This document shows positions 51,001 through 60,014 of a stretch of DNA of 64,000 nucleotides, in pieces (the stretch's first letter is position 1; every line of letters begins with the position of its first letter). The notes under the pieces are model-generated. The model ran no database searches. It was given only the letters and a program-made list of their open reading frames with translations, and was not told the origin of the DNA. Location: the NCBI GenBank assembly GCA_003149565.1, contig QCWH01000007.1:33779-97778 (forward strand). The letters are read 5' to 3'. The position numbers and the translations under genes are program-made. The stretch is from Marivita sp. XM-24bin2 (GTDB lineage Bacteria > Pseudomonadota > Alphaproteobacteria > Rhodobacterales > Rhodobacteraceae).

Positions 51001-51019
51001 GGGCGGCCCAGTGCCGCCC
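51001..51019. terminator. terminator between convergent OmpA-like and DUF4386 genes
   Basis: GGGCGGC (51001-51007) pairs with GCCGCCC (51013-51019) across CCAGT. GTTTTCGCTTTT follows on the plus strand, giving a good T-tail for the OmpA-like gene. Confidence 0.82.
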
Positions 51020-51039
51020 GTTTTCGCTTTTGGCCTACG

Positions 51040-51750
51040 TCAGACTGTTTGAAGCTGTTTCTGGCCTTTGATGGCCAGCCAGAGCGCAAAACCGACCTCT
51101 GACAGCGTGACGATGACGAGAAGACCTACCCGGAGCGCACCAAGAAGATCTGCTTGTGGGAAGCCAAACGCATGGACGCTGTCGAGCAGGTACCCCGAGG
51201 CGCCGACCATCAATCCAACGCCAAGTATGCGCGGGAACCGCTGCGAGGCGACGACAAGCCATCCCAAGAGGCCGAGGTGTAGCGTGAAGAATACCTGCCA
51301 GATCCAGACCCCGGCCCGGTGCATTTCGAGGAGCAGTCCCGCCAGTTCCGCACGTTGGCTTTCGGTGAAACTGCTCATGATCTGTGGTGTCTCAGCAAGC
51401 AGGGTGGCGCCTGCGTGGAAAAAGAGCATGGCGGACATGACACTGACCATGCTCAACCGTGCCATCGCTGCAGCGAAAGACAGGGTCGCGGATACGGAGC
51501 GGAACATGAAATAAAGCATGGTCAATGCCATGATCTCGAACAGCATGACGGCGAGGTCAGCCGTGATGCCAAGTTGATAGAGTGTGCTTCGGGACAGAAT
51601 GTTCGCTACGGTCTGTAGCGCATCGCCCTTCACAATGATCTGTGATGGGACATAGGCAATGGCAAAGCCGCCGGCGACGGCAATGCCGAGATAGAACACC
51701 CCTGTCATTCGGGCGTAAGATTTTGAGTTTGGGTCGGAAAAGGCGAGCAT
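51040..51750 (-). CDS. DUF4386 family membrane protein
   Basis: The 236-residue protein has six to seven hydrophobic helices and the DUF4386 features YARMTGVFYLGIAVAGGFA near the start and LHLGLLGWLVVASQRFPRILGVGLMVGASGYLLDS in the second half. The ATG at 51750 follows AAAGGATCAGCA. It is divergent from a LysR regulator gene, which may control it, as is common for LysR pairs. Function of DUF4386 is unknown. Confidence 0.87.
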   Translation of the reverse strand: MLAFSDPNSKSYARMTGVFYLGIAVAGGFAIAYVPSQIIVKGDALQTVANILSRSTLYQLGITADLAVMLFEIMALTMLYFMFRSVSATLSFAAAMARLSMVSVMSAMLFFHAGATLLAETPQIMSSFTESQRAELAGLLLEMHRAGVWIWQVFFTLHLGLLGWLVVASQRFPRILGVGLMVGASGYLLDSVHAFGFPQADLLGALRVGLLVIVTLSEVGFALWLAIKGQKQLQTV

Positions 51751-51920
51751 TGCTGATCCTTTCTGATGGCAAACCAGTCTCGCCCGATGTCCTGAGAGGA
51801 TCTCGGTGAGACCGTTGAAAAGGCGGTTGGATGTGATGTCTGTTGTCTTGGCCAAAGATATAGACAAAGAGCAACCTCTACAAAATTGACGGATTTTTGA
51901 TTTCTGATATGCATATTTGC

Positions 51921-52805
51921 ATGGATTGGTCTTCTGTCACTTTTGATTGGAATCGAGTGCGCGCCTTTCTGGTGACTGCGGAAGAGGGGTCGCTGTCCGC
52001 TGCGGCGCGTGCTCTGGGGCTGGCGCAACCGACACTGAGCCGTCAGGTCGACGCCCTACAGGCCGAGTTGGGCGTTGTGCTCTTTGAACGGTTTGGACGT
52101 GGCTTGGAGCTGACCCCGGCCGGCACAGCCCTGATCATGCACGCGCGCAAGATGGGCGACGCAGCAATGTCCTTGTCTATTGCCGCATATGGACAGTCTG
52201 ATGACCTGGCCGGCCCGGTGACGATTGCGGCATCTGATGTATACGCAGGGCTACTGCTACCGCCGATCCTCAAGCAGTTGCGAGCGCAAGAACCTCAGAT
52301 TTCGATCCGGGTCTTGGCGGATAATCAGGCCGCTGACCTGATGCGCCGCGAAGCCGATATCGCCATCCGAAACTTTCGTCCCAAAGAACCGGATCTGATT
52401 GCGAAACGCCTCAAGGATGCTGGCGCAAATTTCTTTGCCACCAAGGACTACCTTGCAGTCCACGGACCGGTCGAAAATGAAAGTGATTGGAGCAAGGTTG
52501 ATATCATTGCGCCGGACCGGGCGGAGACATTTGTCGCCACCATGCAATCGCTGGGCGTCCCGATGGAAGCAGGCTCCGTCACCTTGGAATGTGCAAACTA
52601 TCTGGCGATGTGGCAAATGGTGAGACAGGGGTTGGGAGTTGGCGTGATCGATACTCAGATTGGCGACGCCGACAGCTCTGTCGCTCGCGTGGCCCCGTCA
52701 CAGCCGGACATCCCATTCCCAATCTGGCTGACGGCCCATCGTGATATCCTGACCAATCGGCGTATGCGACTGGTCTTTGATTTTCTTGCCGATGCGCTGA
52801 TCTAA
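51921..52805 (+). CDS. LysR family transcriptional regulator
   Basis: The protein has a winged HTH (FDWNRVRAFLVTAEEGSLSAAARALGLAQPTLSRQVDALQAELG, residues ~9-52) and a LysR substrate-binding domain of ~200 residues (PVTIAASDVYAGLLLPPILKQL and GLGVGVIDT). The start may be ATG 51921 or 51909, neither with a clear ribosome site; 51921 gives MDWSSVTFDW. It is divergent from the DUF4386 gene with ~170 bases between starts, where its operator would lie. Inducer unknown. Confidence 0.9.
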   Translation: MDWSSVTFDWNRVRAFLVTAEEGSLSAAARALGLAQPTLSRQVDALQAELGVVLFERFGRGLELTPAGTALIMHARKMGDAAMSLSIAAYGQSDDLAGPVTIAASDVYAGLLLPPILKQLRAQEPQISIRVLADNQAADLMRREADIAIRNFRPKEPDLIAKRLKDAGANFFATKDYLAVHGPVENESDWSKVDIIAPDRAETFVATMQSLGVPMEAGSVTLECANYLAMWQMVRQGLGVGVIDTQIGDADSSVARVAPSQPDIPFPIWLTAHRDILTNRRMRLVFDFLADALI

Positions 52806-52812
52806 GGAACGG

Positions 52813-54354
52813 TCAGGCGAAAAAGGGATTGTCCATCACACCAATGACCTGAAGCAAAAACTCGCCATCGAAGGGGTTCATTGCGTCCTGATAAAAGTCG
52901 TCAATGAGATCAACTGCTGCTGTCACGCTCTGTGAGCTGCCATCATAGATATCCATAACGCTGGCCGCATTATCCACATCTGACAACCCTCTATGCACCG
53001 CAAACAAAGCGCCGAGGTCCACCTTGGTATCGAGATAGAACCGATCCGCGAGTTGCTGTTGGACAAAGCTATGGCCTTTTTCGATCTGCAGGGCCGAACG
53101 CGCGCCATTAAGCACGTTCAGGATAAATGCGTCCCGCGAGACATTGCCACTATCCAGTGCGTTTGTCCAAAATTCCAAGCCATCCTGATCTGCTTGGCGA
53201 CCCAGGACATTCATGTAAACCGAGCTGGCAAACTGTTCGTTTGAAGCAGCGTCTGAATAAAGCGTGCGTGTTTCTTCCTGATCGGCAAATAGCGCGGCCA
53301 TTTCTTGAAGTGAGATGCCGTTCGCGAAGGAGGTTCCCCAGAAGTTCAATCCCAACGCATCGGGCGCGCGGTCGAAATAGGCGATATACAGCTCGATAAT
53401 GGCCTCGACGTCTTGCCGGTCGAGACTGGCGAGCCCGGTCAGTGCGTCCAAGGCGATGGGGCCATCGAACCCCTCAGCTGCAGCGCCGAAATCGATCAGT
53501 TCGACATTGTCGAGAAGGATGGTTCCGAGGCCACCGATCCGATGGTCAGCGACGCTCACGCTGGTTGGCGAAAAAATGACAGTATAGTCGGATTGGTCAC
53601 CCTCGAATAAGACGGTGTCGGTCTCGTCTAACCCATTGATCCTTTTTAGACCTGCCGCTGCTTTCAGTGTGTCTGCTCCGGATGTTCCTTCGAGCAGGTC
53701 ATCTGGTGTATCGTCAACTGGAGGTTCTGGTGTGATCACGTCGATCGGTTCAGGGACGGGTAATTTGGGGTTGCTCACCAGCGTTTTGGCTTCGCCCAGC
53801 AGGTCTGCATAGGCGTATTGAACGCTGATTCGAGCGTCGATATCTGCATCTGTTACTGTGTAAATCTGACTGGTTGCGCCGGGAATCGGTTCGCCATCCC
53901 GCAGCCATTGAAACGAGACGGTTGCTTGATCGATACCGTTGTCATCCATGACTGCATTGGGCCGTGCGGTCAGGTTCTCTCCAACTTCCGGATCGCCCAG
54001 AACGATAAGCGGGTTGTACGGTCCCGTGTCCTGATCAATCGGTGTTCCCTCTGGGGGCACTGCCGGTTCCGGGTCGCTGATGAGAATTTCGAGCGTGCCG
54101 CCAAAATCGACGTATGTGTACCGAACGCTGAGATGCGACCCGACGTCTGATGATCCAACAACATAGGTTTGCGCAGTTGCGCCGGTGATGATTTCTCCAT
54201 CCCGCAGCCACTGATACGTAGCAGTCGAGTAGTCGATTCCGTCCTCATCACCAATCCCGTTTGGGCGAGCGATCAAGGTCTCGCCAACAAAGGCTTGGCC
54301 GAGCACGGTGACTGGGCCTTTTGGCGTGTGGTTTGTTCCAAAGGTTGTGGTCAT
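52813..54354 (-). CDS. secreted repeat protein with Ig-like repeats and DUF4214
   Basis: The 513-residue acidic protein has no Sec signal. It starts with two tandem repeats of ~83 residues (13-95 and 114-196). Each has the form G-ENLTARPN-GIDYATVSYQWLRDG-GATSQTYTV-D-ARISVQYTYVD (a composite, listed as segments). A short RTX-like stretch GTSGADTLKAAAG (223-235) and a DUF4214 domain (about 310-400: AYFDRAPDALGLNFW, NVLGRQADQDGLEFW) follow. DUF4214 proteins are frequent in large S-layer or RTX proteins exported by type I systems. No transporter gene is adjacent. It converges on the LysR gene. Confidence 0.85.
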   Translation of the reverse strand: MTTTFGTNHTPKGPVTVLGQAFVGETLIARPNGIGDEDGIDYSTATYQWLRDGEIITGATAQTYVVGSSDVGSHLSVRYTYVDFGGTLEILISDPEPAVPPEGTPIDQDTGPYNPLIVLGDPEVGENLTARPNAVMDDNGIDQATVSFQWLRDGEPIPGATSQIYTVTDADIDARISVQYAYADLLGEAKTLVSNPKLPVPEPIDVITPEPPVDDTPDDLLEGTSGADTLKAAAGLKRINGLDETDTVLFEGDQSDYTVIFSPTSVSVADHRIGGLGTILLDNVELIDFGAAAEGFDGPIALDALTGLASLDRQDVEAIIELYIAYFDRAPDALGLNFWGTSFANGISLQEMAALFADQEETRTLYSDAASNEQFASSVYMNVLGRQADQDGLEFWTNALDSGNVSRDAFILNVLNGARSALQIEKGHSFVQQQLADRFYLDTKVDLGALFAVHRGLSDVDNAASVMDIYDGSSQSVTAAVDLIDDFYQDAMNPFDGEFLLQVIGVMDNPFFA

Positions 54355-54813
54355 TACCTTGCTCTCAACGCGTTCTTTCGGCGCGAAAGAAATCCGCCCG
54401 GTATTCTCTTGTCGACGCTCGTCCGCGTTTGCCGTCAGTGCCGTAAACTAAATCCTGCATCTTCCCCGAAATGGAGAAGCGCACCGCTGGGTGGTGGAGA
54501 TTGGCTTTGCTGCTCGGTGACTGTTGTCGGCACACGCTTTTTAGTACGTCTTTCAGGACGGTGCCCTAACACGTCCTGCGCACACTTCAAGCAATGTCTT
54601 AAAGGCGTCGGCAGCATATAGCCGATTATTCTATTCCCCGCGAGGGCGTCTGGTTTCAAGGGCTTTCACAGTTTGCGAGCGCGTCGCACAGGGACGCATG
54701 CGGTAGTTTGCAAACAAAAACATCTCTAAGATGCATTAATGCTATACATACCACCGTCGCGACGTTACTCATTGGCGGGGGTTTGGTGTAATTTGTAACA
54801 ATCGGACCGCGTC
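54355..54813. other. 459-base intergenic region without recognised gene
   Basis: I see no open frame of plausible coding composition, no tRNA and no transposon end. A perfect ten-base palindrome GTTTGCAAAC lies near 54706-54715, about 100 bases before the XRE-type gene, and could be an operator. The region must hold the promoters of both divergent genes. Confidence 0.45.
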
Positions 54814-55608
54814 ATGTCGTCAGGTATCACTGAACTTGAGGTTCTGGATAATTTCAGGGCGAACCTGAAAAGCATCATGAAAGCGCAGAACATGAGTGAG
54901 GCTGAGCTTTCAGTTCGCGCCGGTTTTGCGCAAGAAGATGCAATTTCGGATATTCTATACGGCGGTACATTGCCCAATATGGCGACACCGGTGCGCTTGG
55001 CCGATGCATTGGGCGTTCCGGTTGATGTGTTGCTGCGTGACCGCGCGGATCATCTGCAGCAACAGTTCGAAGCGTTGCCAGTACAGGAAGTCGATCGGCA
55101 GGCGGCGCGGCTTCTGTCAGCGGTTTTCAAAGCCACAGAAAGGTCGCTCGATCGGATGGGCGACCGGCCCACGCTGGATGCGATCATTTCCTGGTGGAAA
55201 GAAACGGACGGGGACCTGTCTCAGAGCGATCAAATCGCACCGCACTTTGATCTGGTGAGTGCTGCGGAGGCGTTGACGTCGGTTCCAAAGATTCACCATG
55301 TCGGTGCGCAGGGTTTGGCAGCAACAACGCTTGGCTCTGCTGAAAGCTCCAGGTTGGAGACATTTCTGGAGACGTTGAGCACGTCGGATCTGGCCGAACT
55401 GAACGGGCAGATCAAGTCTGTGGCGCATTCCGGGGTCGGAATGATTACTCCATTGAAACGGATTGTGCCGTTCCCGGAGACGAACGAAGCTGTCGAGGTC
55501 AGCTTCGTTCGTCTGATGCTCCCGGTCAAAGATGCCTCAGGCACCTTGTTTGTGCTGAATTACTCCACTCTTTTGAGCGAATCGACACCCAGAAGACAGG
55601 ACGGGTGA
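54814..55608 (+). CDS. XRE-type helix-turn-helix regulator with C-terminal sensor-like domain
   Basis: The 264-residue protein starts with a Cro/CI-type HTH (NFRANLKSIMKAQNMSEAELSVRAGFAQEDAISDIL, residues ~12-46, then ADALGVPVDVLL). A long C-terminal region includes HHVGAQGLAATTLGS and RLMLPVKDASGTLFVLNYS, which looks PAS-like. It may sense a signal and regulate neighbours. Its last 49 bases overlap the 3' end of the opposite gene at 55560. The ribosome site is not obvious. Confidence 0.8.
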   Translation: MSSGITELEVLDNFRANLKSIMKAQNMSEAELSVRAGFAQEDAISDILYGGTLPNMATPVRLADALGVPVDVLLRDRADHLQQQFEALPVQEVDRQAARLLSAVFKATERSLDRMGDRPTLDAIISWWKETDGDLSQSDQIAPHFDLVSAAEALTSVPKIHHVGAQGLAATTLGSAESSRLETFLETLSTSDLAELNGQIKSVAHSGVGMITPLKRIVPFPETNEAVEVSFVRLMLPVKDASGTLFVLNYSTLLSESTPRRQDG

Positions 55609-56279
55609 AGATTGAAGTAACGCGCCATGTCGGACAGTTCGTCTGACCTGATAGCAACCAGGTATTCGCCGGTCGCGCGACCCTTGGGCAGCACGCCCCA
55701 GACATGTGCTCCGGGATATTGGCGGGTAAACCCATATTCGGTGGCATAGCCCAGGCGAGCGTCATCGGCGCGCACAAAAGCATAGAGCCAATCGGGCTGC
55801 CAACGCAGTTGACTGTAGGAAAACAGTAAATGCGTGTAGAGCGACAAGAGATGGCGGGACCCGCGCACGTGCTCGGCGATGAAGAATTCGCCCATGTAGA
55901 TCACGCGACCCGAGATTTCGTCGCACGGGCGCGGCGTGTCAGAGACGACATGCAGGTGGCCCTGTCCCTTGTACAAACGCGCATAGCTTCGGGTCCAAAA
56001 GCTCGACAAGGTCTCTGAGACAAGAATGTCGTGGCGTGCCGCAACGCCGCCGATATCTTCCCCGTTCTTGCGCAGAATCAGCCAGCTTGCGTTGTCTTTC
56101 GAAAGATCGTTGTGCTCTGACGAAATCATTGGAGTGATCGAGTTTTTCCCGATGGCTCGCATACGATCTTCGCATTCGCGGAAGTTTGAAGATTCTTCGA
56201 CAGTGATGCCTTTGTCTTCAAGGTGAATCAGGCAGGAACTGAAGAACTTCATCATGTCTAGGATTGCAGGTTTGGCCAC
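55560..56279 (-). CDS. protein of unknown function, GNAT-like fold possible
   Basis: The 239-residue protein has no signal peptide. Its middle, from IGGVAARHDIL to EYGFTRQYPG, alternates as in GNAT acetyltransferases: MGEFFIAEHVRGSRHLLSLYTHLLF is a candidate acyl-CoA-binding strand-loop-helix, and LGYATEYGF resembles the terminal G-F element. I do not recognise a named family. The gene is convergent with the XRE-type gene and their 3' ends overlap by 49 bases, so their mRNAs are complementary there. Confidence 0.72.
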   Translation of the reverse strand: MAKPAILDMMKFFSSCLIHLEDKGITVEESSNFRECEDRMRAIGKNSITPMISSEHNDLSKDNASWLILRKNGEDIGGVAARHDILVSETLSSFWTRSYARLYKGQGHLHVVSDTPRPCDEISGRVIYMGEFFIAEHVRGSRHLLSLYTHLLFSYSQLRWQPDWLYAFVRADDARLGYATEYGFTRQYPGAHVWGVLPKGRATGEYLVAIRSDELSDMARYFNLHPSCLLGVDSLKRVE

Positions 56280-56632
56280 GTGCTTTTCTCCTTTGTAAAA
56301 GGTCTATGAACGTAACCAGACCAGCGCATTCCCCGACTTTCGCCAAGCCTTAAGGTTGATTTATCGGATAAAAGACAATTCTGGATGGCGCGTTTTGAAT
56401 ATGTTGACGCCGATTTGTGTCGGGTCGCAGCGTCAGGGTGAGTAGCCATGTTGGCGCTCTATCCTGTCTGCGCGGTCGTTACTTTCTTGCCGATCAGGGA
56501 TCACAAAGCCGTGCGAGGCGTGATCGCTTTGCGGTTGTGAGCTATACCTTATTCGCAAAGAGTTGACGCCCTCCGCATCGACACTCTGGTCTGCGAAGCG
56601 GTGTTTCGACGGCATCCGACAGGAGGTTTGAA
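56280..56632. other. 353-base intergenic region with divergent promoters
   Basis: The gap lies between the minus-strand GNAT-like gene and the plus-strand dioxygenase-fold gene. I saw no small gene or RNA. TGACGC and GCGTCA form a spaced inverted repeat around 56404-56435, weak evidence for an operator. The ribosome site of the plus gene is CAGGAGG. Confidence 0.4.
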
Positions 56633-57121
56633 ATGAAGAACGCTCTGATTTCCCGCCGCTTTGTTTTGGCCACAGCGTCCGCTGCTCTGGTCACATCTGC
56701 GACAGGTCTATTGGTGCCGGCCCGTGCAAAGGGCCTTGATCCGACTCCCTCAATGCGGGGGGGATCGAACAACTACAGACCAGGGGCTCCGGTCGTTGAG
56801 CGGATCGGCGGAGGCGGTTTCTGGATGAGTGGAACGGTTCGTCGTGCTGGTGACGGCGCTTACTTGCCCGGTCAGCGTATTCAGATTTGGGCGCACACGA
56901 CAGAAGGCCATGAACGGGATTGGCACAGTCATGGTGCAACCCTGACCGACGCCAACGGCGCATTCCGTTTGGAGATGCCGCAAATCGTGCCAGCCTTTGG
57001 GCAACCCCACGGGCATCTTGCCTATGACAGCGGTGATTTCAAAACCGTTTTTCTGCGGCCAATCATGCACAAAGCCAGCGACACCAGCTTGAGCGTTGAT
57101 TTCGTGCTGGAGCCGATCTGA
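56633..57121 (+). CDS. exported intradiol-dioxygenase-fold protein
   Basis: The 162-residue protein has a Tat-like signal (SRRFVLATASAALVTSATG, cleavage near P-A-R-A) and a small beta-sandwich domain resembling intradiol ring-cleavage dioxygenases: FWMSGTVRRAGDGAYLPGQRIQIW, then TLTDANGAFRLEMPQ. Of the usual 2-Tyr/2-His iron site, only the His pair seems kept (H126, H128 in PHGHLAY); the two Tyr ligands are not evident. It is probably not a normal catechol dioxygenase. It is followed 13 bases later by a ferric-reductase-like membrane protein, a pairing that suggests an oxidoreductive role. Confidence 0.78.
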   Translation: MKNALISRRFVLATASAALVTSATGLLVPARAKGLDPTPSMRGGSNNYRPGAPVVERIGGGGFWMSGTVRRAGDGAYLPGQRIQIWAHTTEGHERDWHSHGATLTDANGAFRLEMPQIVPAFGQPHGHLAYDSGDFKTVFLRPIMHKASDTSLSVDFVLEPI

Positions 57122-57134
57122 CGGGACAACCCAC

Positions 57135-57749
57135 ATGCTGTCTGCTCGGCATTATTTGATTTGGGGTGGGGTGCTCGGCCTGGTGTCGATCACGTTTTGG
57201 CTCGCGCTTAGCAGTCCGCTTCTGCAATGGCGTGAGCCGGTCTACATCATCGCTGCATTCGCCGGTGTCTTTGGCATGGGGCTGATGTTGCTTCAGCCGC
57301 TTCTGGTTGGTGGATACCTGCCTGCCTTCGAGGCGGGCCGTGGACGGAAGGGGCATCGGATCGTTGGTGTGCTATTGGTCTTGTCGGTGGTGGTGCACGT
57401 GGTTGGACTTTGGCTCACAAGCCCGCCCGATGTTGTCGATGCTTTGCTCTTTGTATCACCTACACCTTTCTCAGCTTGGGGGGTGATCGCTATGTGGGCT
57501 CTGTTCGGAGCGGCTCTTTTGGCGTCGTTTCGTCAAAGTATGCGTGCTCGATTTCGGCTTTGGAGGGCCTCGCATACCGGGCTCGTTGTGGTGGTGGTTT
57601 TTGGTACGGTTCTGCATGCGGTTCAGATTCAGGGAACGATGGAGACAATCTCGAAGTGGACCCTGTCGATCCTGGTCATTCTGGCGCTGGGCCGTGTTAT
57701 ATTCAATCGTCGGGTATGGGCACTGTTTCCGTTGTCAAACCAGCGGTAG
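57135..57749 (+). CDS. ferric-reductase-like transmembrane protein
   Basis: The 204-residue protein has six hydrophobic helices with a His pair pattern typical of ferric reductase/YedZ-type b-haem proteins: GHRIVGVLLVLSVVVHVVGLWL in one helix and WRASHTGLVVVVVFGTVLHAVQIQG in a later one, giving four candidate axial His. It has no FAD/NAD domain, so electrons must be exchanged with another protein. The ATG at 57135 begins MLSARHYLIWGG. The exported dioxygenase-fold protein upstream is the likely partner. Confidence 0.85.
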   Translation: MLSARHYLIWGGVLGLVSITFWLALSSPLLQWREPVYIIAAFAGVFGMGLMLLQPLLVGGYLPAFEAGRGRKGHRIVGVLLVLSVVVHVVGLWLTSPPDVVDALLFVSPTPFSAWGVIAMWALFGAALLASFRQSMRARFRLWRASHTGLVVVVVFGTVLHAVQIQGTMETISKWTLSILVILALGRVIFNRRVWALFPLSNQR

Positions 57750-57759
57750 AGACGCCGTT

Positions 57760-58983
57760 TCAAGCTGATGCCGTCTGGGCTGACCGACCGCGCTGACCAC
57801 GCAAAAGGATCAGGATCATTATGGCGATGTTCATGCCGTTCCAAACAATCCCATTGACGAAAGCCCAGTGGTAGCTGCCGGTTACGTCATAGATCCATCC
57901 GGAGAGCCAACCGCCAAGCGCCATCCCGGTGATCGTCATCATCATCACAAATCCGACCCGGGCGCCGGCTTCGCGGGACGGCATGTATTCGCGGACGATG
58001 ACGGCATAGCTGGGAACAATGCCGCCCTGACTTAGACCGAAGACCAGGCTGACCAAGTATAGCGACACCAGGCCCCCCGCAGGCAGGTAGAGAAAGAGGG
58101 CGATGGCTTGCAGTGTTGACCCAATAAGGAGGGTGGGCACGCCGCCGATACGGTCGGCAAGCGTTCCTGATATCAGCCGGGACACCACGCCGCCCATCAG
58201 CATCAAAGACAGCATTTCTGCACCCACTGCCGCGCCGAACCCGTAATCCACACACAGCGCCACGATATGCACCTGTGGCATCGACATGGCCACGCAACAA
58301 CCAATGCCAGCGATGCCCAACATCCATTGCAGTTGGCGCGGTGTGAATCCTGTCGCCCGTGTTCGGTTTGCGGACTGAGTGTCTGCGGTTGCGATTGCTT
58401 CGGCTGGAACGCGGGTGCGCAGCATCATCGCCAGTGGAGGAATGATGATGAGGGTCAGCAGCGCGAGCGCCGAATAGCTCCAGCGCCAACTTGCGCCGTC
58501 AGCAAGGTTGCCAAGTAGTAAAGGCCAAATCGCCCCTGAAAGGTAGTTGCCGGAAGCTGCAATCGCCACTGCTATGCCGCGTCGTCTGAGGAACCATTGG
58601 GAGATGTCGGCAATCAGCGGACCGAAGCTGCAGGCGGTGGCGAAGCCGATCACAAATTGCAAAGCCGTCAGGATCAGTAGAGAAGGGCTTATGGCCGCCA
58701 GCGCATAGGATGCAGTCAGCGTCACTGCGCAAGCGATAAGGGCCGTTGTTATGCCAAAGCGGTCTACAGCCCGTCCGACATAGAAATTACCAAGAGCAAA
58801 ACCCAACATTGTCAGCGTGTAAGCCAAGGACACATCCGCACGACTCGCAGCGAATTCGTCCTGTACTTCGGGCATGACGACTATGATTGCCCACATACCA
58901 ACATTGCCCATGACAGCAATCAGCAAAGTCACCAAAAGGCGAAGCCATGAATACCGGCTGTCGAGGACGGATAGGGTGGTCAT
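57760..58983 (-). CDS. MFS transporter
   Basis: This 407-residue membrane protein has about twelve helices and the MFS motif A-like loop in the N-half (NFYVGRAVDRFGITTALI) with a related loop in the C-half (LADRIGGVPTLLIGS). The sequence ALGLSQGG-type and VREYMPSREAGARVGF resemble the monocarboxylate/oxalate-formate-antiporter-like branch. The substrate is not predictable. It diverges from galM by 89 bases, so both may answer to one sugar-related regulator, though none is seen. Confidence 0.85.
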   Translation of the reverse strand: MTTLSVLDSRYSWLRLLVTLLIAVMGNVGMWAIIVVMPEVQDEFAASRADVSLAYTLTMLGFALGNFYVGRAVDRFGITTALIACAVTLTASYALAAISPSLLILTALQFVIGFATACSFGPLIADISQWFLRRRGIAVAIAASGNYLSGAIWPLLLGNLADGASWRWSYSALALLTLIIIPPLAMMLRTRVPAEAIATADTQSANRTRATGFTPRQLQWMLGIAGIGCCVAMSMPQVHIVALCVDYGFGAAVGAEMLSLMLMGGVVSRLISGTLADRIGGVPTLLIGSTLQAIALFLYLPAGGLVSLYLVSLVFGLSQGGIVPSYAVIVREYMPSREAGARVGFVMMMTITGMALGGWLSGWIYDVTGSYHWAFVNGIVWNGMNIAIMILILLRGQRGRSAQTASA

Positions 58984-59072
58984 GGCGTCACTCTAGGCGG
59001 AACCGAGGGCGGAGCCAGCGCTATTTGCAATGGCATGTAGAATTCTTCAGACTTGTCGCAGGAGGCTCGCTT

Positions 59073-60005
59073 ATGGATCAGATCACGTCTCATGTCCTGC
59101 GTGACGGCGAAACGGAAATCACTGTTTTGTCGATGGGCTGCGCGGTGATGGATTGGAATGTCAGGGACCGGCATGTCGTTCTGGGATACGCTCGCCCGGA
59201 GCATTACATCCACAATCCGGCGTCAATGGGCGTCGTTTGCGGGCGTGTTGCGAACCGGATCGCTGGAGCACAGTTCGAGTTGGATGGGGTCGTGTATCAC
59301 TTGCCCGCAAACGACGCGCCACACCACTTGCACGGTGGCCCGGGTGGTATTGGATGTCGCAACTGGGAGCTGTCTGCGGATGGAGAGCGTGGGGTAGAAC
59401 TGCGTCTTATCTCGGAAGATGGTGACCAAGGCTATCCCGGTAGGATTTCTTTTCGCGTGCACATGCAATTGGAGGCGGGGCGTCTGACATGGAACATGGA
59501 GGGGGTGCCGGATCGTGTAACACCAATCAACCTCGCGCAGCACCTCTACTTCAATTTGATGGGACGCGGCACTGTTGCGGACCATACACTGCGTGTCGAT
59601 GCAGATCGGTATACGCCAAATGGTCCAGACCTTGTTCCACTGGGGCGGGTGGACCCTGTCGCGGGCACGGCTTTTGATTTTCGCGCGCCAGTGCAACTTG
59701 GCGATGGAGACGGATGGGACGGCAATCTCGCGTTGAATGGGGGCCGCGGCCCTGCTGCCGAAGCGAAAGCCCCTGACGGGACGACGTTGCGGCTTTGGAC
59801 TGATCGGCCTGGGTTGCAGGTCTATACGTCAAACACGCTTACGCAAGCGCTGCCCAATGGCCTTGGCGCTGAGCATGGTCGTTTTGCGGGTTTGTGCCTC
59901 GAGGCACAGGATTTTCCGAATGCCATCAATACACCGGCATTCGGATCAATCCTGTGTTCGCCAGAGCGACCGTACCGGCAGATCACCTCGATCGAGATCA
60001 CCTAG
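59073..60005 (+). CDS. galM: aldose 1-epimerase family protein
   Basis: The 310-residue protein interconverts alpha and beta anomers of an aldose. The galactose-mutarotase motifs are present: MGVVCGRVANRI with GRVANR binding sugar, the catalytic His region ANDAPHHLHGGPGG, the second His in LAQHLYFNLMG, and GLCLEAQDFPNAIN with the catalytic Glu. The ATG at 59073 follows CAGGAGG; the frame upstream to 58947 is shadow. It is divergent from the MFS gene and 9 bases convergent to cueR. Confidence 0.9.
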   Translation: MDQITSHVLRDGETEITVLSMGCAVMDWNVRDRHVVLGYARPEHYIHNPASMGVVCGRVANRIAGAQFELDGVVYHLPANDAPHHLHGGPGGIGCRNWELSADGERGVELRLISEDGDQGYPGRISFRVHMQLEAGRLTWNMEGVPDRVTPINLAQHLYFNLMGRGTVADHTLRVDADRYTPNGPDLVPLGRVDPVAGTAFDFRAPVQLGDGDGWDGNLALNGGRGPAAEAKAPDGTTLRLWTDRPGLQVYTSNTLTQALPNGLGAEHGRFAGLCLEAQDFPNAINTPAFGSILCSPERPYRQITSIEIT

Positions 60006-60014
60006 GGCTGCTGC

